Source: Bacteroidota bacterium | GTDB lineage: Bacteria; Bacteroidota; Bacteroidia; AKYH767-A; 2013-40CM-41-45 | NCBI GenBank assembly: GCA_016720935.1 | Contig: JADKJP010000006.1 | Span: 186,001-250,000 of the forward strand | Direction: 5' to 3' | Length of the DNA: 64,000 nt | Shown: positions 48,919 to 58,051 of the stretch, piece after piece | How the letters are laid out: every line of letters starts with the position of its first letter | Position numbering within the stretch: position 1 is the stretch's first letter | Translations under genes and position numbers: made by a program | Notes under the pieces: generated by a model | Seen by the model: the letters and a program-made list of their open reading frames with translations, nothing else | Database searches by the model: none | Told to the model about the DNA's origin: nothing

Positions 48919-50211
48919 AGTAGCAAAAACTACATCCAGTGCCGCGCAGATTTTGTCTGCAACCTGATTCAATATTTCCGGTGTATGAGCGGCGGAAACA
49001 AACCCGACTTCATATCCTGACGGACCGAGATAAACTCCTTTCTCCAGCAACTCCGCGTGAAGCACTCTGAAAAATTTCATACTCTCGGAACTGATATCAT
49101 CCGCGGATGAAATTTTTTCTTTTTCAGTGAATGCAAACCAGAATATTGATCCTATTGAGAAAACTTTGAACAGATATTTTTTAGACTGCGCGTAATTGTT
49201 CAGCTTGGTCGTGAACACTTTTGTTTTTTCTTCCAGTTGAGTGTAAAAACCGGGTTTGGAACACTCTCTCAACTGAGCAATTCCTGCTGACATCGCCACC
49301 GGATTTCCAGACAATGTCCCTGCCTGGTAAACATTTCCTTCAGGAGCGATATGTGACATCATTTCCTTGCTTGCTCCATATGCACCCACAGGCATCCCGC
49401 CACCAATGATTTTACCATAAGTGATAATATCAGGCTGGATGTCATAAAGGCCGGCAGCTCCTTCAAAACCTACTCTGAAACCGGAGATTACCTCGTCAAA
49501 AATCAGGAGGATATTATTTTCTTTCGTCACTTTCCGTAAATATTCAAGGAAAGATTTTTCCTGAAGCATCAGTCCGTTGTTGGCCGGAATCGGTTCAATG
49601 ATAATGGCCGCGATATCGTGAGCAAAATCCGACAGCGCAACATCCAAAGCTCTTTTGTCATTCAATGGTAACACCAATGTGTCCTTTGCCACAGCTTCAG
49701 TCACACCCGCGGAAGAGGAAATACCAAATGTCGACAAACCGCTTCCGGCTTTCACCAGCAGGGAATCCACATGACCGTGGTAACAACCTTCAAATTTAAT
49801 AATGACAGGTTTTCCGGTATATCCACGGGCAAGGCGAAGTGCCGACATCACAGCCTCCGTACCGGAACTGACAAATCTTATTTTTTCTATGTAACGGTTG
49901 TGCTGAAGAATTAATTCTGCTAACTCATTTTCTTTACGGGTCGGAGCCCCGAAAGAAGTACCCAAAGAAACAGCTTTGATAATTTCTTCACGCACTACCG
50001 GATTATTGTGACCCAGAATCAACGGCCCCCAGCTACAGCAAAAGTCAACGAATTCATTTCCATCAGCATCCTGAATGATACAACCATCGCCTTTTTCAAG
50101 AAAAAGCGGTGTTCCACCGACAGAACGAAAGGCCCTGACAGGAGAATTTACTCCTCCGGGAAAATAATTTAACGCTTTCTTATAGAGTGCTTCTGATTGT
50201 GCTCTTTTCAT
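48892..50211 (-). CDS. hemL: glutamate-1-semialdehyde 2,1-aminomutase
   Basis: 439 residues. It converts glutamate-1-semialdehyde to 5-aminolevulinate in the C5 heme pathway using PLP/PMP. Motifs: ALNYFPGGVNSPVRAFRSVGG, GHNNPVVREEI, FVSSGTEAVMSALRLARGYTG, KFEGCYHGHVDSLLVKAGSG, LLIFDEVISGFRVG with the PLP-binding Asp, and the Schiff-base lysine in ITYGKIIGGGMPVGAYGA. Length is normal. Transcribed away from kynU; shared divergent promoter region. Confidence 0.97.
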   Translation of the reverse strand: MKRAQSEALYKKALNYFPGGVNSPVRAFRSVGGTPLFLEKGDGCIIQDADGNEFVDFCCSWGPLILGHNNPVVREEIIKAVSLGTSFGAPTRKENELAELILQHNRYIEKIRFVSSGTEAVMSALRLARGYTGKPVIIKFEGCYHGHVDSLLVKAGSGLSTFGISSSAGVTEAVAKDTLVLPLNDKRALDVALSDFAHDIAAIIIEPIPANNGLMLQEKSFLEYLRKVTKENNILLIFDEVISGFRVGFEGAAGLYDIQPDIITYGKIIGGGMPVGAYGASKEMMSHIAPEGNVYQAGTLSGNPVAMSAGIAQLRECSKPGFYTQLEEKTKVFTTKLNNYAQSKKYLFKVFSIGSIFWFAFTEKEKISSADDISSESMKFFRVLHAELLEKGVYLGPSGYEVGFVSAAHTPEILNQVADKICAALDVVFATLPEGVSKV

Positions 50212-50245
50212 GATTAATTTGCTGATAAATTAAAACCAATTCTTA

Positions 50246-50253
50246 TAACTTTG
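50246..50253 (+). promoter_or_regulatory. possible -7 promoter element for kynU
   Basis: TAACTTTG matches TAnnTTTG on the plus strand but lies 144 bases before the kynU ATG and lacks a -33 box, so the assignment is weak. Confidence 0.3.
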
Positions 50254-50396
50254 GCTTCCTTTGCCAAACGATCACGAAGGTAAGGATACCTGATAGATAG
50301 CAAAAGAATGAAGCAGAATTTCCATGGAATCTTTTTGCACATTATTTTCTGAATCTTCGGATACATGATCTTTATCATTGCCTAGAATTTGTCAAT

Positions 50397-51713
50397 ATGC
50401 CTGAATCAGTATACCAAACAATGATCAATTCCCTTGACTTTGCCAGAAAAATGGATGAGTCGGATCCATTGAGTGAATTTCGTTCCCGTTTTTATTTTCC
50501 TCAGAATAACGGGCATCCGGTGAGATATTTTACCGGAAACTCTCTGGGGTTGCAACCACGTTCTACACAGGAATATGTTTTGAATGAATTGGAAGATTGG
50601 GCAACCTGGGGTGTGGAAGGCCACTTCCACAGCCGTTTTCCATGGTTTCATTACCAGGATATTCTCACCAATCAGATCGCTTCATTATTAGGCGCCCAAC
50701 CTGATGAGGTGGTGTCCATGAATTCGCTTACCACCAATTTGCATTTGTTGTTGGTTTCTTTTTACAGGCCAACAGCTTCGCGGTATAAAATCATTTGTGA
50801 ATACGATGCTTTCCCTTCGGATTTATATGCTCTGCAATCTCAGGCTTATGTTCATGGCTTTAATCCGGATGAGGCTGTTATTTATTTAAAGCCACGGGAA
50901 GGGGAACATTGTTTGCAAACTGAGGATATCATTCAGGCTATCCGGGAACATGGCGACACTGTAGCGACAGTCATGCTTGGTGCAGTAAATTATTATACCG
51001 GTCAGTATTTTGAACTCGACAAAATTACAAAGGCTGCTCATGAAGTTGGCGCTACCTGTGGTTACAATCTCGCGCATGCCGCTGGCAATGTGAAATTGCA
51101 ATTACACGACTGGAATGTTGACTATGCCTGCTTTTGCAGTTACAAATACCTGAATGCCGGACCGGGCGGTGTGTCTGGAATTTATGTTCATGAACGACAC
51201 GGAAACAATTCTTCTCTTCCACGATTTGCAGGATGGTGGGGAAATGACCCGGATACAAGATTTTCAATGCCCCGAAAATTTATTCCTGCCAAAGGAGCCA
51301 GAGGCTGGCAACTCAGCAACGCGCCGGTGCTTTCAATGGCAGCCCTGAAAGCTTCTTTGGATATTTTTGAAAAGGCAGGATTTGACAAACTGTTGCAAAA
51401 AAGCAGGGAGCTCACTTCTTTCCTGGAGTTTATAGTAAATGAAATTAATCAGGCTTCAATATCTGAAGGAAAAGAAGCTCCCATTCAGATTATCACACCA
51501 TCTGATCCCGCCCAAAGAGGTTGTCAGTTATCATTGATCGTAAAAAAATATGGGAAGGAAATTTATAAACTGCTGACAGAACACGGAGTTATTGTCGACT
51601 GGAGAGAGCCGGATGTCATCCGGGCCGCTCCTGTGCCACTTTATAATAGTTTCGAGGATGTTTATTATTTTGGACAAGTACTAAGCAAATCAATTCTTTC
51701 ATTTCAGAAATAA
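50397..51713 (+). CDS. kynU: kynureninase, with an unusual PLP-site residue
   Basis: 438 residues. It cleaves kynurenine or 3-hydroxykynurenine to anthranilate or 3-hydroxyanthranilate and alanine. Matches to the family: FTGNSLGLQPRST, EDWATWGVEGHFHSRFPW, the PLP phosphate-binding AFPSD (138-142), HDWNVDYACFCSYKYLNAGPGG with the Schiff-base Lys250 and Tyr249, RFAGWWGND and VIVDWREPDVIRAAPVPLYN. At the site of the Asp that binds the pyridine N1 of PLP (Asp250 in the human enzyme, motif DLAH), this protein has Asn224 (GYNLAHAAGN, codon AAT). That substitution normally weakens fold-type-I PLP enzymes strongly. The next gene is kmo, so this belongs to the tryptophan-to-quinolinate NAD route. Confidence 0.94.
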   Translation: MPESVYQTMINSLDFARKMDESDPLSEFRSRFYFPQNNGHPVRYFTGNSLGLQPRSTQEYVLNELEDWATWGVEGHFHSRFPWFHYQDILTNQIASLLGAQPDEVVSMNSLTTNLHLLLVSFYRPTASRYKIICEYDAFPSDLYALQSQAYVHGFNPDEAVIYLKPREGEHCLQTEDIIQAIREHGDTVATVMLGAVNYYTGQYFELDKITKAAHEVGATCGYNLAHAAGNVKLQLHDWNVDYACFCSYKYLNAGPGGVSGIYVHERHGNNSSLPRFAGWWGNDPDTRFSMPRKFIPAKGARGWQLSNAPVLSMAALKASLDIFEKAGFDKLLQKSRELTSFLEFIVNEINQASISEGKEAPIQIITPSDPAQRGCQLSLIVKKYGKEIYKLLTEHGVIVDWREPDVIRAAPVPLYNSFEDVYYFGQVLSKSILSFQK

Positions 51714-51832
51714 TTTCAGAAAAAAGATTTTTTTCCTGATCAATGATAAGGGATATGTAAATAGTTAAATAGTTGCATTATATTTCCGCAATTCATTTGA
51801 AATAAAGTTTACTATAGAAGTATACAGAAATC

Positions 51833-53185
51833 ATGGCTAAATCTTCAGTAAAAAATATCACCATACTCGGGGCAGGAATGGTCGGAAGTTTACTTTCCAT
51901 TTATCTCGCAAAACGCGGATACAAAGTCACCATTTTTGAACGTCGTCCGGATATGCGAAAAGAAAATATTCCTGCCGGCAGATCCATCAATCTGGCCATC
52001 AGCGACAGGGGCTGGAAAGGATTACAGGGAGTGGGTATCGAAGAAGATATCCGCAGGATTGGAATTCCCATGGGTGGAAGAATGATACACAGTATTTCCG
52101 GTGAGCTTACCTATCAGCAGTATGGTGAAAAAGATCAGGCCATTTATGCGACGTCCCGAGGAATTCTCAATTGCGAAATGATGAACCTCGCTGAAAAGAG
52201 CGGAGTAACAATTCATTTTAATGAACGATGCACAGGGCTTGATCTTGATCACAACACAGCAAAATTTGAAAATGCGGTAACGAAAATTGCAAGCTCAGTC
52301 GGTAGTGATCTGATCTTCGGAGCGGATGGCGCATTTTCTGCCGCGCGTCTGCAAATGCAACTCAGTTCTGATCGCTTCCAGTATTCTCAGAATTACCTTG
52401 AACATGGTTACAAGGAGCTGATCATTCCTCCAGGACCTGGCGGTGAATTTCAGATGGAAAAAAATGCCTTGCACATCTGGCCCCGTGGCGGATACATGAT
52501 GATCGCATTGCCAAATCTTGACGGAAGTTATACGGTTACCTTGTTCTTTCCCTTCGAAGGAAAAGATTCTTTCGCTTCCATACAAACTCCCGAAGAGTGC
52601 ATTTCGTTTTTCAATAGAGTCTTCCCGGATGCTTTGCCGTTAATGCCAACTCTGGCGGAAGATTTTTTCCAAAACCCTACCGGAGGACTCGTAACCGTGA
52701 AGTGTTTTCCATGGGCATTCAAAGATAAACTCGCCCTTATCGGTGATGCGGCTCATGCGATTACACCATTTTATGGACAGGGCATGAACTGTGGCTTTGA
52801 AGATTGCACCGTGTTGGATGCTTTGATTGACCGGCACGATGGTGACTGGTCAAAAATTCTTCCGGACTATCAACTGGCGCGTAAACCCAATTCGGATGCA
52901 ATCGCTGATCTTGCTGTCATGAATTTTGTCGAGATGCGCGACCTGGTTGGCAGTCAGAAATTCTTATTGCAAAAGAAAATTGAAGCGAGAATACATGAAA
53001 AGCATCCTTCTAAATGGCTGCCACTTTATTCTCAGGTGACTTTCAGTTCTATTCCATATTCAGAAGCACTTGCAAACGGGCAAAGGCAACAATCCATCAT
53101 GCAGAATGTGATGGCATTACCGGATATCGAAAAACAATGGGACTCTCCGGAAGTTGAAAACATGATTCTAAAAGCAATTTCCTGA
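51833..53185 (+). CDS. kmo: kynurenine 3-monooxygenase
   Basis: 450 residues. FAD-dependent aromatic hydroxylase that makes 3-hydroxykynurenine with NADPH and O2. The Rossmann GAGMVGSLLSIYLAKRGYKVTIFERR is near the N-terminus (given in parts: GAGMVG, FERRPDMRK), followed by GRSINLAISDRGW, LIFGADGAFSAAR, and the second FAD motif LIGDAAHAITPFYGQGMNCGFED. The hydrophobic C-terminal anchor of the eukaryotic enzyme is absent, as in bacterial KMO. Together with kynU it gives 3-hydroxyanthranilate; tryptophan dioxygenase and haaO are not in the window. Confidence 0.96.
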   Translation: MAKSSVKNITILGAGMVGSLLSIYLAKRGYKVTIFERRPDMRKENIPAGRSINLAISDRGWKGLQGVGIEEDIRRIGIPMGGRMIHSISGELTYQQYGEKDQAIYATSRGILNCEMMNLAEKSGVTIHFNERCTGLDLDHNTAKFENAVTKIASSVGSDLIFGADGAFSAARLQMQLSSDRFQYSQNYLEHGYKELIIPPGPGGEFQMEKNALHIWPRGGYMMIALPNLDGSYTVTLFFPFEGKDSFASIQTPEECISFFNRVFPDALPLMPTLAEDFFQNPTGGLVTVKCFPWAFKDKLALIGDAAHAITPFYGQGMNCGFEDCTVLDALIDRHDGDWSKILPDYQLARKPNSDAIADLAVMNFVEMRDLVGSQKFLLQKKIEARIHEKHPSKWLPLYSQVTFSSIPYSEALANGQRQQSIMQNVMALPDIEKQWDSPEVENMILKAIS

Positions 53186-53210
53186 AAAATATTTATTGAG
53201 ATCCCAGATA

Positions 53211-53858
53211 ATGTCCAATAGTTCCGTTGCCTGGAGAAATGCCTGGCGTCAAAAGAATTTTCGCCTGCAATTCATCATCTCATTGCTGGTACTGATTTCA
53301 TTTTCCGGAATCTTCAATTGGTTTTTCGATTTTGCCGAATCCCGCAATGGGACCCGATTGGAAGATTACTTCTTGTCGATCCTCCCTGTCAGGGATGTTT
53401 CCTGGTTGGTTTTCTTTTTTCTGTACATGGGTATTTTACTCGCATTGTATTGTAATTGGCCCAAACCTAAATTACTTCTGCTTGCGCTTCAAACCTATGT
53501 GCTCGTCACGATTGTGAGGATTGGTTCAATTACACTTTTCCCACTGGAGCCGCCTCAAGGGTACCTGCCACTTCGTGAGCCCATTGTTCAGTTTTTTACA
53601 AACGGAGGGAGAATAATTTCCAAGGACCTTTTCTTTTCCGGCCATGTCTCAACCATTTGCTCAATGTATTTCGCGGTAGATCACAAACGCTGGAAACCGA
53701 TACTTGGTTTTTTTTCCATTATGGTTGGCTTTCTGGTTCTCATCCAGCACGTACATTATACCATTGATGTAGTGTTCGCTCCCTTTGCAACCTGGTGCTG
53801 CTTTTACTTCAATAAAAAGTTCCTTAACAGCAGGATAGAGGATACAACCGGTGTTTAA
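53211..53858 (+). CDS. sphingomyelin-synthase-like (PAP2_C) membrane protein
   Basis: 215 residues from the ATG at 53211, with about six transmembrane helices. The C-terminal half carries the lipid phosphatase/phosphotransferase triad of the sphingomyelin synthase-like family: SKDLFFSGHVSTICSMYFAV (His145) and HVHYTIDVVFAPFATW (His182 and Asp186). Upstream is the conserved RIGSITLFPLEPP segment. Family members transfer phosphocholine or phosphoethanolamine head groups between lipids; Bacteroidota make sphingolipids, so a head-group enzyme is plausible. It is only 25 bases after kmo and may be cotranscribed, though no metabolic link is apparent. Confidence 0.85.
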   Translation: MSNSSVAWRNAWRQKNFRLQFIISLLVLISFSGIFNWFFDFAESRNGTRLEDYFLSILPVRDVSWLVFFFLYMGILLALYCNWPKPKLLLLALQTYVLVTIVRIGSITLFPLEPPQGYLPLREPIVQFFTNGGRIISKDLFFSGHVSTICSMYFAVDHKRWKPILGFFSIMVGFLVLIQHVHYTIDVVFAPFATWCCFYFNKKFLNSRIEDTTGV

Positions 53859-54490
53859 AGAAATGGGTTGTGTTGTTTCTCGAAGCCTATCGTCGTAGAC
53901 GGGCCATGTCCGGGATAAACAACCATATCATCTCCCAGGGGAAAAAGTTTTTCACGAATAGACCTGATCAGTAATTCATGGTTACCCCCGGGAAGATCGG
54001 TTCTTCCAATGCTTCCATAAAATAAGACATCTCCGACAATCGCGAATTTTTCATCACTTGAATAAAATGTAATACTTCCGGGACAATGACCGGGAGTATA
54101 TAATACGTCAAGTTTAGAATTGCCAAATTTTACTTCATCACCCTCTGTCAGAAAAGCTGAAGGTTCAGGGGAGGGTTCAGGTTTTATTCCCCACATTTGA
54201 CCGTAAACCGGTGCTGAGCGAAGCAAATCAGCGTCAGCTTCATGCATTTCCAGTTTCAGTCCATATTTTGCCGCAACAAAATTGTTCCCGAGTACATGAT
54301 CTATATGTGCATGTGTATTCAGCAGTTTTACGGGTTTGATACCGGCATCCCGGATAAACTTTGCCAATTCTTCTTTCTCCGGTAGGGTATAGCAACCCGG
54401 ATCAATAATTAATGCCTCCTTCGTTTCATCATACAGGATGTACATGTTTTCTGAGAAGGGATTGAAGGTGAAGGAGTGTATTGTAATCAT
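53855..54490 (-). CDS. MBL-fold metallo-hydrolase (glyoxalase II-like)
   Basis: 211 residues. The metallo-beta-lactamase fold has the metal motif THAHIDHVLG (HxHxDH variant), a second His in LYTPGHCPGSITFYS, an Asp in VGDVLFYGSIGRTDLPGG and a final His in VYPGHGPSTTIGFE. This set is typical of the YcbL/glyoxalase-II-like branch that binds Zn/Fe and hydrolyses thioesters such as S-lactoylglutathione or related thiols. The His pattern is complete. It converges with the SMS-like gene with a 4-base overlap at the 3' ends. Confidence 0.94.
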   Translation of the reverse strand: MITIHSFTFNPFSENMYILYDETKEALIIDPGCYTLPEKEELAKFIRDAGIKPVKLLNTHAHIDHVLGNNFVAAKYGLKLEMHEADADLLRSAPVYGQMWGIKPEPSPEPSAFLTEGDEVKFGNSKLDVLYTPGHCPGSITFYSSDEKFAIVGDVLFYGSIGRTDLPGGNHELLIRSIREKLFPLGDDMVVYPGHGPSTTIGFEKQHNPFL

Positions 54491-54690
54491 CGTGTCATTT
54501 TTTATACTTGAAATCCTTTTACCATCCTGATTCGGATTAATTCAGGCACCGGAGCAAGGTGTAAATACTCTGTTAAAATTCAGGATTTACCCGAGAAGTT
54601 TGATCATTTGGGCTTCTGTATTTCTGCAAATTTAGTTACATTCGCATTGTCTGATTCCAATGTCCCGGAGTTTATTTGCCGGAAACTTTT

Positions 54691-57600
54691 ATGAACCTGA
54701 TTTCTGCTTTTCTTTCTCCAAAAAGATTTCGTTTCTACGGGTTGATTCTACTCGTTACACTTTCCATTTCCTCCTCTGCTCAGTTCTACAATGGATATGA
54801 AATGCAGTTTGGAAAAAACAGAGTGCAATATGATGAACGATTCTGGACGTTCATGAAATACAAAAATTTTGACACGTATTACTATCTCGGAGGCCTTGAT
54901 CTCGCGGCATTTACAGGAAGGACAGCGGATAAAGACCTGGAAGAAATAGAACATTTATTCGATTACAAACTCGATGGACGTATTCAGTTCATCATTTATA
55001 ATAAGCTTAGTGAAGCGAAGCAAACAAATATCGGATTGGAAACCGATGATTTGAATAATAATACCGGGGGTATTACCAAGATTGTTGGCAATAAAGTGTT
55101 TCTCTATTTTACCGGAGATCATGAGAAATTTCGCAGACAAATTCGCGCAGGTATTGCAAGGGTACTCATTGATCAGATCATGTATGGAGGAGATGTTAAG
55201 GAAAGAATACAGAATTCCGCGCTGCTCACCTTACCGGACTGGTATATCAATGGGCTAGTATCCTACGTTTCAAAAAACTGGGATGTTGAGATTGATAACC
55301 GTTTACGTGACGGAATTGTCAGCAAGAAATATCTGAAATTTAATCACCTTACCGGACTGGATGCACAAACCGCCGGACATTCCATCTGGAAATACATCAT
55401 CGATACCTATACGGAGTCTTCTGTTTCCAATCTCCTGTACATGACCCGGGTGAACCGGAATATTGAAAGTGGTTTCATGTACGTATTGGGTCTGAATATG
55501 AAAGAACTCGCCCGCAACTGGAAAGACGCGATGCTCAGTATTTATGCTCAGAGCGATGTCAACCGTGATTCTGTAGACACTAAAGGAATTGTGCGTAAAC
55601 CGAAGCAGAACATGCTCTATTCACAGCTGAAAACCAGCAGTGATGGACGATACAGTGTGTATGTGAGTAATGACCTCGGAAAATACAAAGTGAAATTGTA
55701 CGATTGGGAGAGAAAGAAAACCAAACGTATACTTAAAAGTGGTTATCGTTCCTATACTCAGGAGACAGATCTGTCCTTTCCTATCCTTGCCTGGCATCCC
55801 ACCGGAAAAATGTTTGCTTTGATCCGTGAACGACGCGGATTTTTATGGCTCGGGACCTATTCCATGGAATCCAGAAAGTATGAAGAAGGTAAATTGTTCA
55901 ACTTTGATAAAGTTCTGGATTTCGCTTATTCAGATGATGGATTATTACTGGTGATGTCAGCGGTTCAGAAAGGACAGAGTGATATTTTTGTCTATAATCT
56001 TCGCACAAGAACCTTTGAGCAAATCACAAAGGATTTTTATGATGATCTCCATCCACGTTTTATCAATCATTCTTCAGCAATTGTTTTTTCTTCCAATCGA
56101 ATCAACGATACACTTGAAGCGGACAAAAAAAATGTATTGCCTACGCGTTCAAACTATGATGTCTTCTATTACGATTACAGAGCGAAATCAACTGTGTTGA
56201 GGAGAATCACAAATACTCCTGAGTACAACGAAATTCAACCGATGCCTTATGATTCCGGACATATCGCGTATCTCAGCGATGAAAATGGAATTGTAAACCG
56301 ATACCTTGCCAATCTGGATAGCGCTTTGGCTTATGTCGATACAGTTGAACATTACAGAATGATCGTAGAGAATTATCCGTTGACCAATTATTCACGCAAT
56401 ATTGTTTCGCAGGACGTAAATTACACAAAGTCCAAAGTGAGCCAGGTTTTTTTCAAAGACGGTCGTTTGCGGATGAAAGTAGAAAGCATTCAAAAACCCT
56501 CTTTGTCTTCCGGAACCCTTCCGAGAACACTGTATAGAAACGAGGAATCCAGGAAGTCTCAATTCCAGGCACCTGCTCCGGAAGATGGAACTCCGGAAAA
56601 AAACGGCGCTGAAGAACCTTCCATAACTCCTGCTGATTCCAATAAGATCGACATAGATAATTATGTTTTCCAAAGTGATTTCCCGAAATCAAAGAGTAAA
56701 AAGGAGAAGAGAAAGGAAGCAGAATTAAAAGAAGAACCTAAAGTTGTCACACAGCAACCTGATGTTACAAAGCAGGATTCACTTGCAAACCTGTTGCCTA
56801 AACAGAGAAATTATGAAACCGCTTTTTCTTCGACCTATTTTGTAAGTCAGCTTGACAATACACTGCTCAATCAAAGTTACCAGCTGTTTACCGGTGGCGG
56901 AGCGATTTATTATAATCCGGGACTGAATGGTTTCTTTAAGTTAGGAATCAGTGATCTGATGGAGGATTACCGGATTACCGGCGGATTCAAGCTCGCGGGA
57001 GATTTGAATTCCAACGAGTATTTTTTAAGTTATGAAAATCTGAAGAATCGCTTCGACAAACAAATTACATTTTACCGACAGGCTTTATTGTTGTCACAAT
57101 ACGGTGCAAAATTACATTCACACGAATTACGTTTCCAGGGTAAATGGCCATTCAGTGATGTCTCTTCTGTTCGTGGCTCAGTCGCGTACCGGAATGATCG
57201 TCTTGTAGCACTTGCTACAGATTACAATTCATTGCTTTTTCCAAATCAATATCTGCATTGGTTGAATGGTCGTCTGGAATATGTTTTTGACAATACACTT
57301 CCCACCGGAGTGAATTTGTTCAATGGTACACGATTAAAGATTTTTGGTGAGTACTACAAACAAGCGGATATTTCCAAAACAGGTATGGTTGTTCTTGGTG
57401 CTGATGTCAGACATTATCAAAAAATTCACCGCGAACTTATCTGGGCAAACCGTTTCGCCACCGGTACCAGTTTTGGTGAAGAACGCATCATCTATTACAT
57501 GGGATCTACTGACAATTGGCTGGTTCCGCGCTTTAACAATGAAACGCCAATTGATTTTAGCCAGAATTATTATTTCCAGGCTTTGGCTACAAATCTTCGT

Positions 57601-57987
57601 GGCTTTGAGCAAAACATCAGAAATGGAAACACTTTCGCGCTCATCAATAGTGAATTGCGCGTGCCGATTTTCAGATATCTTCTCAACAGACCAATCAAAT
57701 CCGATTTCGTTCGTAATTTCCAGATTGTAGGATTCGGTGATATCGGAACAGCGTGGAACGGTGCCTCTCCCTATGATTCAACCAATGCTTTGAATAAAAG
57801 AGTCATCTTCCAGCAACCCTTCCTTGTAACGATAACCAGTCAGAATGAGCCCATTGTAGGAGGTTTTGGTTTTGGCTTGCGTAGCCGGCTTCTCGGTTAT
57901 TTCCTGCGTGCCGATTGGGCCTGGGGCGTAGAGAACAGAGAAATTTTACCCTACCGCTTTTACTTTTCCCTTGGATTGGATTTCTGA
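54691..57987 (+). CDS. beta-propeller/outer-membrane-barrel fusion protein
   Basis: 1098 residues from the ATG at 54691. A signal peptide (FYGLILLVTLSISSSAQ) is followed by an alpha/beta N-terminal part (YYYLGGLDLAAFTGRTADKDL, a peptidase MA-like shape with LPDWYINGLVSYVSKN but no HExxH). A WD/TolB-like propeller follows at about 300-570 (SSDGRYSVYVSNDLGKYKVKL, FSSNRINDT, QPMPYDSGHIAYLSDENG), then a charged Lys/Glu/Pro linker (620-700). The C-terminal ~400 residues are amphipathic strands ending FYFSLGLDF, a BamA/Omp85-like barrel with the family signature-like region GGFGFGLRSRLLGYFLRADWAWG (in parts). It is thus an outer-membrane protein with a large periplasmic head. Function unknown; Bacteroidota orthologues are named TolB-like. 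Confidence 0.85.
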   Translation: MNLISAFLSPKRFRFYGLILLVTLSISSSAQFYNGYEMQFGKNRVQYDERFWTFMKYKNFDTYYYLGGLDLAAFTGRTADKDLEEIEHLFDYKLDGRIQFIIYNKLSEAKQTNIGLETDDLNNNTGGITKIVGNKVFLYFTGDHEKFRRQIRAGIARVLIDQIMYGGDVKERIQNSALLTLPDWYINGLVSYVSKNWDVEIDNRLRDGIVSKKYLKFNHLTGLDAQTAGHSIWKYIIDTYTESSVSNLLYMTRVNRNIESGFMYVLGLNMKELARNWKDAMLSIYAQSDVNRDSVDTKGIVRKPKQNMLYSQLKTSSDGRYSVYVSNDLGKYKVKLYDWERKKTKRILKSGYRSYTQETDLSFPILAWHPTGKMFALIRERRGFLWLGTYSMESRKYEEGKLFNFDKVLDFAYSDDGLLLVMSAVQKGQSDIFVYNLRTRTFEQITKDFYDDLHPRFINHSSAIVFSSNRINDTLEADKKNVLPTRSNYDVFYYDYRAKSTVLRRITNTPEYNEIQPMPYDSGHIAYLSDENGIVNRYLANLDSALAYVDTVEHYRMIVENYPLTNYSRNIVSQDVNYTKSKVSQVFFKDGRLRMKVESIQKPSLSSGTLPRTLYRNEESRKSQFQAPAPEDGTPEKNGAEEPSITPADSNKIDIDNYVFQSDFPKSKSKKEKRKEAELKEEPKVVTQQPDVTKQDSLANLLPKQRNYETAFSSTYFVSQLDNTLLNQSYQLFTGGGAIYYNPGLNGFFKLGISDLMEDYRITGGFKLAGDLNSNEYFLSYENLKNRFDKQITFYRQALLLSQYGAKLHSHELRFQGKWPFSDVSSVRGSVAYRNDRLVALATDYNSLLFPNQYLHWLNGRLEYVFDNTLPTGVNLFNGTRLKIFGEYYKQADISKTGMVVLGADVRHYQKIHRELIWANRFATGTSFGEERIIYYMGSTDNWLVPRFNNETPIDFSQNYYFQALATNLRGFEQNIRNGNTFALINSELRVPIFRYLLNRPIKSDFVRNFQIVGFGDIGTAWNGASPYDSTNALNKRVIFQQPFLVTITSQNEPIVGGFGFGLRSRLLGYFLRADWAWGVENREILPYRFYFSLGLDF

Positions 57988-58051
57988 TCCGGACTTTGGC
58001 GCTTTTTTCTTTATTTTACCCTCCTGACTTTCTAAACAAGACCCATCTAAG

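Noticed and set aside
56392..56692. Minus-strand open frames of about 80-93 codons inside the propeller-barrel gene
   Set aside because: They are antisense shadows within a well-supported 1098-codon gene and show no own signals.
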